Assembly: GCF_000250635.1 (NCBI RefSeq)
Contig: NC_016940.1
Span: 3,100,501 to 3,164,500, forward strand
From: Saprospira grandis str. Lewin
GTDB lineage: Bacteria; Bacteroidota; Bacteroidia; Chitinophagales; Saprospiraceae
Length of the DNA: 64,000 nucleotides
Reading direction: 5' to 3'
Shown: positions 33,443-42,331 of the stretch, piece by piece
Numbering within the stretch: position 1 is the first letter of the stretch
Layout of the letters: the number at the start of each line of letters is the position of its first letter
The notes under the pieces: generated by a model
Told to the model about the DNA's origin: nothing
The model's input: the letters and a program-made list of their open reading frames with translations, nothing else
Databases searched by the model: none
Made by a program: the position numbers and the translations under genes

Positions 33443-33862
33443 TTAATCTTGGCAATTGGGACATTGCCCGATGAGTAAAATTTGTTGTTCTTGGGCGGTA
33501 AATCCTTGGGGGAGTTCGATATTGGGGATGGGGTTATGATTGAGGCAGAACGTGCGTTCGCATTTTGTGCAGCGAAAATGCAGGTGATCATCGCTATGCT
33601 TATGATTTTGGCAATTGCTATCTTGGCAGAGGGCATATTGGATACTCTCTTGTTCGCTAGCGATACGGTGGATCAGGCCATTTTGTTCAAAGGTTTTGAG
33701 GTTTCGGTAGAGCGTCACTCGGTCGAATTGGCCATCGAGGGCTTTTTCTATTTGGGCATGGGAGAGGGCGTAGTCTTTTTGGATAAAGACCTGCAGGATG
33801 GCTCTACGGATGGCTGTATTTCTGATTTTGTGTTTTTTTAGGAGTTGTAGCGGGGTTGACAT
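33443..33862 (-). CDS. Fur-family transcriptional repressor
   Basis: A 139-residue metal-dependent repressor of the Fur/Zur/PerR family. A winged-helix domain spans about residues 1-80 (RNTAIRRAILQVFIQKDYAL, the recognition helix in FDRVTLYRNLKTFEQNGLIH). The dimerisation and metal domain follows, with DHLHFRCTKCERTFCL (CxxC, His ligands) and the final GQCPNC, which complete the structural zinc site. Motifs do not decide between Fur and Zur. A 7-5-7 palindrome (33873-33891) 10 bp upstream of the ATG suggests autoregulation. A similar motif precedes the heme uptake genes at 47579. It is the first gene of a leftward group with DUF4286 and mtnD. Confidence 0.9.
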   Translation of the reverse strand: MSTPLQLLKKHKIRNTAIRRAILQVFIQKDYALSHAQIEKALDGQFDRVTLYRNLKTFEQNGLIHRIASEQESIQYALCQDSNCQNHKHSDDHLHFRCTKCERTFCLNHNPIPNIELPQGFTAQEQQILLIGQCPNCQD

Positions 33863-33872
33863 ATATAAAGTA

Positions 33873-33891
33873 ATTTAGACTTCTTCTAAAT
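33873..33891. promoter_or_regulatory. Candidate iron-regulator operator upstream of the Fur-family gene
   Basis: ATTTAGACTTCTTCTAAAT is an inverted repeat, ATTTAGA-N5-TCTAAAT. It lies 10 bp from the fur-like start codon. A 16/19 match (ATTTAGACTTATTTTAAGT on the minus strand) occurs at 47579-47597 upstream of the heme permease. The role is inferred. Confidence 0.55.
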
Positions 33892-33947
33892 AAAAATAGA
33901 GGTTAATAAAAGCTAAAAAGGGGGCTAAAGAATGTAAGAGTAAATTA

Positions 33948-34047
33948 TATATTTGCGCAAAGTCGGTCAGAGGTCTATAAAACTGTGACTAATGCTACAA
34001 AACAAAGGCGTTAAATTTTTTTGGACGCCTTAGATTTGGTAGTTTTG
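33948..34047 (+). promoter_or_regulatory. nqr operon upstream region with several TAnnTTTG elements
   Basis: Three matches to the -7 consensus point rightward: TATATTTG (33948), TAGATTTG (34031) and TAGTTTTG (34040). The last two are about 110 bp before the nqrA start. An inverted pair AAGGCGT/ACGCCTT flanks a T-rich stretch near 34005-34031. The exact start site cannot be chosen from sequence. Confidence 0.4.
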
Positions 34048-34156
34048 CGCAACTTTGGCGGGGCTTCTGTCTATAGCAAAGTTAGAAAAGCTAGCATTTA
34101 TAATGAGGGCTTGACACACAATTTTTATTGAATTGAAATAAAATTTTGAGAATTAG

Positions 34157-35800
34157 ATGACCTGGGGAATTATCATTGCGATAGTGTTGGTGTTATTCAT
34201 CTTTACACTATTGACGCTAGGAGACGGGCTGTTGAAAGTAACGGCAAGTCAGGCTGGGGAAGACACCAGCGGCTACTCTGTATTGCCCTCCAGCTTGCAA
34301 GAGTTATTGGGGTTGGGCAAGAAAAAGGGGGAGTATGTACCGGACGATGCGCCTGTAAAGCGCCTCAAACGTGGATTTGATGTCAACTTGGCTGGAGGAC
34401 CCTCTTTGGGCCAGACGGGCATTCGGGAAGTACGTTCGGCTACTTATGCGCTAAAGCCTAAGGATTTCATTGGCATGTCGCCAATTCCTAAGGTAATGCC
34501 AGAATTGGGGGCTACTGTTAAGGCAGGGGAGCCCTTGTTTTATGACAAGAAGCATCCTGAGATCATTTATGCTGCGCCAGTGAGTGGAGAATTCATTGAG
34601 TTGCGTCGTGGGGAGAAGCGTTCTATCAACGAGTTGGTTATTTTGGCTGACCAGGGAGAGATGCAGTACCACAAGCATGAGGATGTACCTAATTTGGAGA
34701 CGGCTAGTCGTGCGGACTTGGTTGATTTCTTGACGGCGAGTGGGGCATGGCCTTTCTTGCGTCAGCGTCCTTTTGACATTGTTGCAGATCCTAGCATGAC
34801 GCCCAAGTCTATTTTTGTATCTACATTTGACACGGCTCCTTGGGCTACAGATGCAAATTTGTCTGTAGCGGCTAAGGAAGCTGCTTTTCGCAAGGGGCTA
34901 GAGGCTTTGGCGATGCTTTCGGCTACTAAGGTACATTTGGGAGTAAACGGCATGGCTCAGCAGCGTCCGTCTGATGCTTTCTTGAAAGCGGATGAGGTAG
35001 AAGGTGTAGAGATTCATTATTTCCAGGGGCAGCACCCTGCGGGTAATGTAGGGGTACACATTCACCATGTAGATCCTGTTCTTCCCAATGGTCAGGTAGT
35101 ATGGCATACCGATGTGCATGGCGTACTATTGATTGGTCAGTTGTTATTGGAGGGTATTTTTGATACCTCTAAAGTAATTGCTGTAGCGGGTGCTGAATTG
35201 CCCGGTGAAGAGGGCTACTATGCTCGTGTTCATCAGGGAATACAGATTGCTGCGCTATTGGAAGGCATGGCAGATGATATGACTACAGAAAAAGCATATG
35301 TACGTAATGCTGAGGGGCAGAAAGAGGAGAAAATGGTAGAGGTGCGTAGCATCCGCATTGTCTCTGGCGATCTTTTGTCTGGTAAGCAGGTGGAGCGAGA
35401 AAGCTTTTTGGGCTTTTACGACGACCAACTATCTGTAGTGAAAGAAGGTAATTATTATGAGTTGTTTGGTTGGTTGGTTCCTCAGACGGGGCACCCCACA
35501 CGTTCGCGGACATTCCCTGGTGGATTTTTTCCCGACACTCATTATGTTCCTGATACAAACACCAATGGAGAGAAGCGTGCCTTTGTAATGACAGGGGAAT
35601 ATGAGAGCGTTTTGCCCATGAATATTTATCCTCAGCATGTAATGCGTGCCATTTTGGCCAAGGACTTTGAGAAAATGGAAGGTCTTGGTTTGTTGGAGCT
35701 AGGCGAGGAAGATATTGCTCTTTGTGAGTATGTATGTACTTCTAAGCAACCTTTGCAAGCAATTTTAAGAGAAGGCCTAGACGAGCTACGTGCTCAATAG
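34157..35800 (+). CDS. nqrA: Na+-translocating NADH:quinone reductase subunit A, with membrane-anchor extension
   Basis: NqrA is the large hydrophilic, quinone-binding subunit of the sodium-pumping NADH dehydrogenase. The canonical core begins at about residue 72 (KRLKRGFDVNLAGGP) and continues with SPIPKVMPELGATVKAGEPL, HPAGNVGVHIHHVDPVLP and TEYESVL-like C-terminal parts. The protein has 547 residues against about 450 in well-studied homologues. The extra N-terminus (TWGIIIAIVLVLFIFTLLTL) is a clear membrane helix plus a linker. No in-frame ATG lies between this helix and the core, so the extension must be part of the protein. First gene of nqrABCDEF. Confidence 0.93.
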   Translation: MTWGIIIAIVLVLFIFTLLTLGDGLLKVTASQAGEDTSGYSVLPSSLQELLGLGKKKGEYVPDDAPVKRLKRGFDVNLAGGPSLGQTGIREVRSATYALKPKDFIGMSPIPKVMPELGATVKAGEPLFYDKKHPEIIYAAPVSGEFIELRRGEKRSINELVILADQGEMQYHKHEDVPNLETASRADLVDFLTASGAWPFLRQRPFDIVADPSMTPKSIFVSTFDTAPWATDANLSVAAKEAAFRKGLEALAMLSATKVHLGVNGMAQQRPSDAFLKADEVEGVEIHYFQGQHPAGNVGVHIHHVDPVLPNGQVVWHTDVHGVLLIGQLLLEGIFDTSKVIAVAGAELPGEEGYYARVHQGIQIAALLEGMADDMTTEKAYVRNAEGQKEEKMVEVRSIRIVSGDLLSGKQVERESFLGFYDDQLSVVKEGNYYELFGWLVPQTGHPTRSRTFPGGFFPDTHYVPDTNTNGEKRAFVMTGEYESVLPMNIYPQHVMRAILAKDFEKMEGLGLLELGEEDIALCEYVCTSKQPLQAILREGLDELRAQ

Positions 35801-35852
35801 GGTTTGATTATAAAACGTTGGATTCAGCCACCTAAATAAGAACTAATTTGTT

Positions 35853-37154
35853 ATGGCATTAATAGACTTCTGGAAACGGATTGAGCCTAGCAAGGAGAAT
35901 CAGTTTCTTCATGCTACTTATGATGCCTTTTTTACCTTTATGTTCAAGCCAAACTTGACGACCAAGGGAAAAGGGGTGCACATTCGTGATGCTATGGATT
36001 TGAAGCGCACTATGTTTCATGTAGTGATCGCTTTACAACTCTGCCTATTGGTAGGAACTTTTAATATTGGCCATCAGCACTTTGTTGCTCTTGGTATTCA
36101 CACTGGTTTTATTGAAGCTTTTCACCTCAAGCTCGTTTTTGGCTTGGTGCAATTGCTTCCTATTGTTATTGTTGCTAATGTTGTAGGACTCGGAATCGAG
36201 TTTTACTTTGCTGCTCGAAGAGGCCATGCTGTAGAAGAGGGCTTCTTGGTATCGGGTATGCTTATTCCTTTAATCATGCCCCCCGATATTCCTTTGTGGA
36301 TGTTGGCTTTGGCTGTAGCTTTTGCTGTAGTGATTGGTAAAGAAGCCTTTGGTGGAACGGGTATGAATGTATTGAATGTAGCGCTTTTGGCTCGTGTATT
36401 TATCTTCTTTGCTTATCCTACAGAAATCTCAGGGGACGGTCCTTGGGTTGCTGCTTGGGCTTTGGCTGAAGATGGAGCGACTAAAGTAGCCGATTACTAC
36501 TGGGCGCACACTATGTTTAATCCTCTTTTTGATGCTGCCGGATGGAGCACCTTTGTACAAGGAACTCCCTTTGTAGCGGGCTATTCTGGAGCTACACCTT
36601 TGGCCCTTGGTGCCGCACAAGGTTGGGCGCAGGTAGATGCAGCTACTGGTGAAGTAACTGGTGGTATCCTTTCTCAATATTCTGCTTTGCAGATGTGGAT
36701 GGGCGGTATCCCCGGCTGTATTGGTGAAACTTCTAAGCCTGCAATTATCTTTGGGGCCATCTTCTTGTTGATTACTCGAGTAGCAAGCTGGAGAGTCATG
36801 CTTTCTTTCGTTATTGGTACAGCCCTTACCGGGATGATCTTTAACGCTTGGGATGCTACCGTATTTATGAATGTACCTTGGTATCAGCACTTCGGTATGG
36901 GCGGTTTGCTCTTTGCTATGGCATTTATGGCTACTGACCCCGTTACTGCTGCCCAAACCAACCGTGGTAAAATTATCTATGGCTTCTTGATCGGCTTCTT
37001 TGGTATGGTCATCCGCGTGATGAACCCCGCCTATGCTGAGGGATGGATGCTTGCGATTCTACTCATGAACGTTTTTGCTCCATTGGTAGACCACTATGTA
37101 CTCGAAGGAAATATTAGTAAACGATTGAAACGCGCGAAGGAATATGCAAAGTAA
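35853..37154 (+). CDS. nqrB: Na+-NQR subunit B
   Basis: An integral membrane subunit with about ten helices; it binds FMN covalently through a threonine and riboflavin non-covalently, and forms part of the Na+ path. It has 433 residues, slightly longer than the Vibrio subunit. The FMN motif SGATPLA (about residue 250, Thr in SGAT) is intact, as is FGGTGMNVLNVALLARVFIF. The distal part WQHFGMGGLLF-like region and ATDPVTAAQTNRGK are family hallmarks. It begins 52 bp after nqrA and overlaps nqrC by 11 bp. Confidence 0.96.
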   Translation: MALIDFWKRIEPSKENQFLHATYDAFFTFMFKPNLTTKGKGVHIRDAMDLKRTMFHVVIALQLCLLVGTFNIGHQHFVALGIHTGFIEAFHLKLVFGLVQLLPIVIVANVVGLGIEFYFAARRGHAVEEGFLVSGMLIPLIMPPDIPLWMLALAVAFAVVIGKEAFGGTGMNVLNVALLARVFIFFAYPTEISGDGPWVAAWALAEDGATKVADYYWAHTMFNPLFDAAGWSTFVQGTPFVAGYSGATPLALGAAQGWAQVDAATGEVTGGILSQYSALQMWMGGIPGCIGETSKPAIIFGAIFLLITRVASWRVMLSFVIGTALTGMIFNAWDATVFMNVPWYQHFGMGGLLFAMAFMATDPVTAAQTNRGKIIYGFLIGFFGMVIRVMNPAYAEGWMLAILLMNVFAPLVDHYVLEGNISKRLKRAKEYAK

Positions 37155-37953
37155 TACTCAAATCTATTTGTATGTGCTCAAGCTAACTGGAGTTATTGCC
37201 ATTGTGCTTTCGCTCTTGTTCAATAGTTTGAACCCTATGTTCTTGAAGAACAAAGAAACCGCTAAGAAAAAAGCAATTCTTAGCTGTATCCCCGGCCAAG
37301 ATATGTCTGCCGATGTGCAGTCTGTCTTTGACCAAAAAGTGAAGATTTCTATCTTGGATGCCAATGGCAATATTCTCTTCGCTCAAGAGAAGTCGGCCGC
37401 AGAATCTGAAACAGAAATTAAAGCCGCTCTCGATAAACTCAATGAACGTGGCCAAGGCGTAAAGTATAGCAAACTCGCCGATATTGACCTCGCTTCAGAA
37501 GAGAAGTTCGCCGCTGAAAATCGCGTCTATCCTATCTATAAATATGAAGGAGACGAAGGCAAAAACTACTTTGTACTTGCTGTTCGTGGAAACGGACTCT
37601 GGGACAAAATCTGGGGCTATGTCGCTCTAGAGTATGCCGACAAATGGCAGGTGGCCGGTGTAAACTTTGACCACAAAGGAGAAACGCCCGGTCTTGGTGC
37701 CGAAATTAAAGATAATGCCGACTTCAAAGCTCAATTTGAAAATAAGCAGATCTTTAACGAAGCGGGCGATTATGTGTCTGTACAAGTGCTAAAGAAAAAT
37801 ATCAAACATCCCGAATATCAAGTAAAGGCCATCTCTGGCGCTACAGTTACTTGTGATGGTGTGTCTGAAATGATGCAGCGCGGTATCGGCAATTATTTGC
37901 CCTACATTAAAGGCCTTCAATCTGCCGATAATAAAGCAATCGGACAGCGCTAA
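37144..37953 (+). CDS. nqrC: Na+-NQR subunit C
   Basis: A single N-terminal membrane helix (about 8-27) and a periplasmic FMN-binding domain. The covalent FMN site is the SGATVT motif (about residue 232, second Thr). The typical segment GLWDKIWGYVALEYADKWQV and GETPGLGAEI are present. It has 269 residues, close to the usual 255-260. Start ATG 37144 overlaps the nqrB 3' end by 11 bp, so the two are coupled in translation. Confidence 0.96.
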   Translation: MQSNTQIYLYVLKLTGVIAIVLSLLFNSLNPMFLKNKETAKKKAILSCIPGQDMSADVQSVFDQKVKISILDANGNILFAQEKSAAESETEIKAALDKLNERGQGVKYSKLADIDLASEEKFAAENRVYPIYKYEGDEGKNYFVLAVRGNGLWDKIWGYVALEYADKWQVAGVNFDHKGETPGLGAEIKDNADFKAQFENKQIFNEAGDYVSVQVLKKNIKHPEYQVKAISGATVTCDGVSEMMQRGIGNYLPYIKGLQSADNKAIGQR

Positions 37954-38001
37954 GCCGCTCCCGCATTGCATTTGATCTCATTTGTTTAAATTTTTAGCAT
38001 T

Positions 38002-38667
38002 ATGGCTCAAGATACACAACAGCTAGCCGAGGCGGAGAAGAAAGAACCCGCCTTTGGCTTCGGTAAAGAGGAACGTCAATTACTGACGGACCCCCTTAAC
38101 GATAATAACCCCATTACCGTACAGGTTTTGGGTATCTGCTCGGCCCTAGCGGTTACCTCTCAGGTTTATCCTTCGCTAATTATGGCTGTAGCCCTCATTT
38201 TTGTTACTTCTTTCTCTAACCTGATTATCTCGATGCTCCGCAATAGCATCCCCGGCTCAATCCGTATGATTGTCCAACTTCTCGTTATTGCAGGCCTCGT
38301 TCAGGTAGTAGAAATCGTTCTCGGTGCTTTCGCTTATAGCGCCTACGAAAGCTTGGCCGTATTTATCGGTCTTATTATTACTAACTGTATCGTAATGGGA
38401 CGCCTAGAGGCTTTCGCTATGGCCAACAAGCCTTGGCGCTCTTTCCTCGATGGTCTCGGTAACGGTATTGGCTATGGTGTCGTTCTCGTCGCTATGGCTA
38501 TTGTACGTGAACTCTTTGGAAAAGGAAGTTTTATGGGCTGGAAAGTTATGCCCGATGCCTATATCGCCAATAACCTAATGGTGCTACCCGCGGCTTCTCT
38601 TTTCATTATCGGCATCTTTATTTGGATTCAGCGTAGCCTGAACCCCAAACTTGTCGATGTATCTTAG
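38002..38667 (+). CDS. nqrD: Na+-NQR subunit D
   Basis: A six-helix membrane subunit; with NqrE it forms the inverted-repeat pair that holds the intramembrane [2Fe-2S] centre. It has 221 residues, with NPITVQVLGICSALAVTSQV and ITNCIVMGRLEAFAMAN (the conserved NCxxxGR motif carrying the Cys ligand region) and GNGIGYGVVLV. It follows nqrC after 48 bp and precedes nqrE by 43 bp. Confidence 0.96.
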   Translation: MAQDTQQLAEAEKKEPAFGFGKEERQLLTDPLNDNNPITVQVLGICSALAVTSQVYPSLIMAVALIFVTSFSNLIISMLRNSIPGSIRMIVQLLVIAGLVQVVEIVLGAFAYSAYESLAVFIGLIITNCIVMGRLEAFAMANKPWRSFLDGLGNGIGYGVVLVAMAIVRELFGKGSFMGWKVMPDAYIANNLMVLPAASLFIIGIFIWIQRSLNPKLVDVS

Positions 38668-38710
38668 ATCTGAACCTCTTTTTCCAAACGCTAATTAATA
38701 TTCAACTATC

Positions 38711-39316
38711 ATGGATGCGTTGAACGTATTTATCAAAGCGGCCTTTATCGATAACATGATCCTAGCCTATTTCCTAGGAATGTGCTCTTATCTAGCCGTA
38801 TCGAAAACTGTAAAAACAGCCTTCGGTCTCGGCCTCGCCGTTATCTTTGTTCTCGGTATTACCGTGCCTATCAACTGGCTACTCAATACATATATTCTCC
38901 AAGATGGAGCTATCGTAGAAGGCGTAAGCCTCGTATTTTTGCGCCTGATCCTCTTTATCGCTGTTATCGCCTCTATGGTGCAGCTGGTAGAAATGATTAT
39001 CGAGAAGGTCTCCCCCTCTCTCTATAACTCCCTGGGGATCTTCCTGCCGCTCATTACCGTAAACTGCTCGATCCTCGGTGGATCTCTCTTTATGGTGTCT
39101 AGAGAGTATGAGTTTGGTACTTCTGTATCTTTTGGCCTCGGGGCCGGACTTGGGTTCTTCCTCGCTATTGTCGCTATCGCCGCAATCCGCGAAAAACTCA
39201 AAACCGCCGCTATCCCCCCCGCTCTACGCGGCCTGGGTATGGCCTTTATCCTTACAGGCCTAATGGGCCTTGCCTTTATGAGCCTCATGGGTATCGATCC
39301 CGCGGCTTTTAACTAA
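38711..39316 (+). CDS. nqrE: Na+-NQR subunit E
   Basis: The partner of NqrD with the same fold in reverse topology. It has 201 residues. Motifs are [19 protein letters not shown], with the Cys of the membrane iron-sulfur site, and [17 protein letters not shown]. The C-terminal [19 protein letters not shown] is also typical. Order and spacing match other nqr operons. Confidence 0.96.
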   Translation: MDALNVFIKAAFIDNMILAYFLGMCSYLAVSKTVKTAFGLGLAVIFVLGITVPINWLLNTYILQDGAIVEGVSLVFLRLILFIAVIASMVQLVEMIIEKVSPSLYNSLGIFLPLITVNCSILGGSLFMVSREYEFGTSVSFGLGAGLGFFLAIVAIAAIREKLKTAAIPPALRGLGMAFILTGLMGLAFMSLMGIDPAAFN

Positions 39317-39356
39317 TCAAAGCGATTTTCGTCTGAATTAAAAAATAGCTGACCTC

Positions 39357-40685
39357 ATGGAAATTATTATTCCTATCATACTGGCAGTCATTGTCTTTTC
39401 GGTACTCATTCTCTTTATGTCCGCCGGATTGATCTCTGCCCGTAAAAAACTTCTCCCGCAAGGAGATGTCAAGATTAAGGTAAATGGCGAGAAAACATTT
39501 GAGGCTAAACCCGGCGGAACACTCCTCGGGGTACTCTCTAGCCAAAGTGTTTTCCTCCCCTCTGCCTGTGGTGGTGGTGGTACCTGCGCCATGTGCCGCT
39601 GTCAAGTAGATAACGGCGGTGGAGATATTCTCCCTACAGAGCTCAACCACATCTCTCGTAAAGATGCCCAAGATAACTGGCGCCTAGCTTGCCAAGTGAA
39701 AGTACGCGGCGATATGGAAATCCGTGTCCCCGAAGAAATCTTCGGTATCCAAAAATGGGAGTGTACGGTTGTCTCTAACTATAATGTAGCCTCTTTTATT
39801 AAGGAGTTTGTAGTCCGCCTCCCAGAAGGCGAAGAGATGAACTTCGACCCAGGTGGATATATCCAAATCGATGTGCCCAAAATTACTGTGGATTACAAAA
39901 ATATCGATATCGAAGCCCACCCCGAACACCATGGCGATGACCCCAATAAGTTCCAAGATGAATGGGATACTTACAAACTTTGGGACCTCCAAATGGTGAA
40001 CGATGAACCGCAGTTCCGCGCTTACTCTATGGCTAACCACCCCGCAGAAGGGAATATCGTAATGCTTAACATCCGTATCGCTACACCTCCTTTCAAGTTT
40101 AAGCAGGTAGATGGCAAACGCGTATGGGACGGCTACCAAGATATTAACCCCGGTGTCTGCTCTTCTTATATCTTTAACCAGAAACCTGGCGATAAGGTAG
40201 TGGTTTCAGGCCCCTACGGTGAGTTCCATATCAAACCCACCAAAAAGGAAATGGTCTACATCGGCGGTGGTGCCGGTATGGCGCCTCTGCGCTCTCACCT
40301 TTTCCACCTCTTCCACACCCTCAAAACAACCGACCGTAAGGTGTCTTTCTGGTATGGTGGACGTACCCGCCGAGAACTCTTCTATATCGAGCAGTTCCGC
40401 GAAATCGAAAAACAGTTCCCTAACTTCCGCTTCTATGTGGCTCTCGATAACCCCTTGCCCGAAGATAACTGGCAGGTCAAAGAAAATATCGATGCCGATG
40501 GCGATGGCTTCAAAGGTTTTATTATGCCCGTTTGCTACGAGCAATACCTTAAAGACCATCCAGAACCAGAAGAAATTGAGTACTATTTCTGTGGCCCTCC
40601 CATGATGAACAAATCTGTGGTAGATACCCTAGATCGCCTAGGGGTGCCAGAAGAAAATATCTCTTTTGATGACTTTGGTGGCTAA
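39357..40685 (+). CDS. nqrF: Na+-NQR subunit F (NADH dehydrogenase with [2Fe-2S] and FAD)
   Basis: The entry subunit that oxidises NADH. It has an N-terminal membrane helix (3-25), then a ferredoxin domain with ACGGGGTCAMCRCQV and a distal WRLACQ supplying the four Cys ligands (about 70-112). The FAD domain has RAYSMANHP (about 224) and the NADH domain has YIGGGAGMAPLRSHLF (about 300), closing with YFCGPPMMNKS and the final FDDFGG. It has 442 residues, versus about 408 in Vibrio; extra residues lie in the FAD domain around PEHHGDDPNKFQDEWDTYKL. Last gene of the operon, followed by a terminator. Confidence 0.96.
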   Translation: MEIIIPIILAVIVFSVLILFMSAGLISARKKLLPQGDVKIKVNGEKTFEAKPGGTLLGVLSSQSVFLPSACGGGGTCAMCRCQVDNGGGDILPTELNHISRKDAQDNWRLACQVKVRGDMEIRVPEEIFGIQKWECTVVSNYNVASFIKEFVVRLPEGEEMNFDPGGYIQIDVPKITVDYKNIDIEAHPEHHGDDPNKFQDEWDTYKLWDLQMVNDEPQFRAYSMANHPAEGNIVMLNIRIATPPFKFKQVDGKRVWDGYQDINPGVCSSYIFNQKPGDKVVVSGPYGEFHIKPTKKEMVYIGGGAGMAPLRSHLFHLFHTLKTTDRKVSFWYGGRTRRELFYIEQFREIEKQFPNFRFYVALDNPLPEDNWQVKENIDADGDGFKGFIMPVCYEQYLKDHPEPEEIEYYFCGPPMMNKSVVDTLDRLGVPEENISFDDFGG

Positions 40686-40701
40686 TCTTAGCCCTTTCCA
40701 T

Positions 40702-40732
40702 AAAAGCCTCTGTTCTTTACAGGGGCTTTTTT
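40702..40732 (+). terminator. Rho-independent terminator of the nqr operon
   Basis: AAAAGCCTCTGT (40702-40713) pairs with ACAGGGGCTTTT (40719-40730) with one G-U, followed by a T-rich run. Confidence 0.87.
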
Positions 40733-40742
40733 ATTTTTTTTA

Positions 40743-40857
40743 GGGGCCTCCCGCCTGCGGCGGGCGCTACGTTTCGCAGCTCGCAGGTCTGCTCGGCCCT
40801 GCGGCAGCAAAGCTGCCTAGGTCTGGCCTGACGGCCACTGCTCCACATCGCTAGGCC
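40743..40857 (+). repeat. GC-rich mosaic palindromic repeat, copy 12 (type I)
   Basis: GGGGCCTCC, palindrome CGCCTGCGGCG, CGCTACGTTTCGCAGCTCGC, AGGTCTGCTCGGCCCTGCG, palindrome GCAGCAAAGCTGC, GGTCTGGCC-TGA-GGCCACTGC, then ACATCGCTAGGCC. A clean full-length copy, 10 bp after the nqr terminator. Confidence 0.86.
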
Positions 40858-40971
40858 AATTCACCACCCAGCCCACTCAAATTTTGGATAAAATTAAGTT
40901 TTGAAGCCTTGTGGCTTCCCCTTTTTTTTATAGCTTAGACGCTATTCAATAAACTCATCTAAAAATATTAT

Positions 40972-42246
40972 ATGGCTTCTATTATAGCAGCAGCACTCAA
41001 AAGCTGGTTGCCCGTTCAGCAAAATAGCGACTTCCCTATCCAGAACTTGCCTTTTGGGGTCTTCAAAACCACTCAGTCTGAAGCCCGTATGGCTACAATT
41101 ATCGGAGATACCGTTATCGACCTACAACAACTAGCCAAATTAGGCCTCTTCGATGATATGGACCTCGATAAAACTGTCTTTAGCCAGCGCTATATCAACG
41201 ATTTTATGGCCCTCGGAAAAGCCAAAACCTCGGCCTTCCGCCTCCGCCTAGCCGAAATCTTTGCCCAAGATAATCAAGCCATGGCCCAACATGCCGAACT
41301 CCGCGCCCGGGCCCTCTTTCCTCTCGATAAAGTAGAGTTGCTCCTGCCAGTCAAAGTAGGCGATTATACCGATTTCTATTCTTCTATCGAACACGCTACT
41401 AACGTAGGAACCATGTTCCGCGATCCCGATAATGCCCTGCTCCCCAACTGGCGCCACCTGCCTGTAGGCTACCATGGCCGCGCTTCTTCTATTGTGGTTT
41501 CTGGTACAGCCATTCACCGCCCCAAAGGCCAACAAAAACCCAATGAAGGAAATCCCGTTTTTGGCCCTTCTAAATTACTCGATTTTGAGCTGGAAATGGC
41601 TTTCGTTATCGGTAAAGAAAACCCCCTAGGCAAAAGAGTAAGCACCGCCCAAGCCGAGGACTATATCTTTGGCCTCCTCCTCTTCAATGACTGGTCCGCC
41701 CGCGATATCCAAAAATGGGAGTATGTGCCCCTCGGTCCCTTCTTGGCCAAAAGCTTCGCTTCTACCGTTTCACCTTGGGTCGTTACCCTAGACGCCTTTG
41801 AAGATATGCGCGTAGAAGGCCCAGAACAAGATCCCGAAGTTCTTCCCTACCTCCAATATGAAGGCAAGAAAAACTATAATATTGAGCTAGAAGTTAACCT
41901 CAAAACAGCAAGCGGAGCAGAGAAAACGATCTGCCAATCTAACTTTAAGTACATGTACTGGAATATGGCCCAGCAATTGGCCCACCATACCGTAAATGGC
42001 TGTAATGTTCAAGTTGGCGACCTCTGCGCCTCCGGTACAATCTCTGGCAAAGAACCCTCTAGCTATGGCTCTATGCTCGAACTAAGCTGGAGAGGTACCC
42101 GCCCCATCGATATGCCCGACGGCAGCCAACGCAAGTTCCTCCAAGATGGCGATGAACTCAGCCTTTCCGGCTATGGCTACAATGCCGAAGGGATCCGCAT
42201 CGGCTTTGGCCCCTGCACAGGCAAAATTTTACCCGCTCTAGATTAA
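40972..42246 (+). CDS. fahA: Fumarylacetoacetase
   Basis: FahA hydrolyses fumarylacetoacetate to fumarate and acetoacetate, the last step of tyrosine/homogentisate breakdown. It has 424 residues, the usual length. Motifs are DYTDFYSSIEHATNVGTMFR with metal and catalytic residues, LPVGYHGRASSIVVSG, LDFELEMAFVIGK and NDWSARDIQKWEYVPLGPFL. The C-terminal GTISGKEPSSYGSMLELSW is also typical. It is monocistronic, with a strong terminator after it; other tyrosine-degradation genes are not in the window. Confidence 0.96.
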   Translation: MASIIAAALKSWLPVQQNSDFPIQNLPFGVFKTTQSEARMATIIGDTVIDLQQLAKLGLFDDMDLDKTVFSQRYINDFMALGKAKTSAFRLRLAEIFAQDNQAMAQHAELRARALFPLDKVELLLPVKVGDYTDFYSSIEHATNVGTMFRDPDNALLPNWRHLPVGYHGRASSIVVSGTAIHRPKGQQKPNEGNPVFGPSKLLDFELEMAFVIGKENPLGKRVSTAQAEDYIFGLLLFNDWSARDIQKWEYVPLGPFLAKSFASTVSPWVVTLDAFEDMRVEGPEQDPEVLPYLQYEGKKNYNIELEVNLKTASGAEKTICQSNFKYMYWNMAQQLAHHTVNGCNVQVGDLCASGTISGKEPSSYGSMLELSWRGTRPIDMPDGSQRKFLQDGDELSLSGYGYNAEGIRIGFGPCTGKILPALD

Positions 42247-42262
42247 GCGATTGGCCCAATAG

Positions 42263-42302
42263 AAAAGAGCGCAGTACCCCAAGGGTACTGCGCTCTTTTT
42301 TT
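42263..42302. terminator. Terminator after fahA
   Basis: A perfect 17-bp stem (42263-42279 and 42283-42299) with loop CAA and flanking A- and T-runs. It can end transcription from fahA and, in reverse, from the convergent lipoprotein gene at 42332. Confidence 0.95.
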
Positions 42303-42331
42303 GCCCTTTAGGGCGCTGACCATAATAAACA

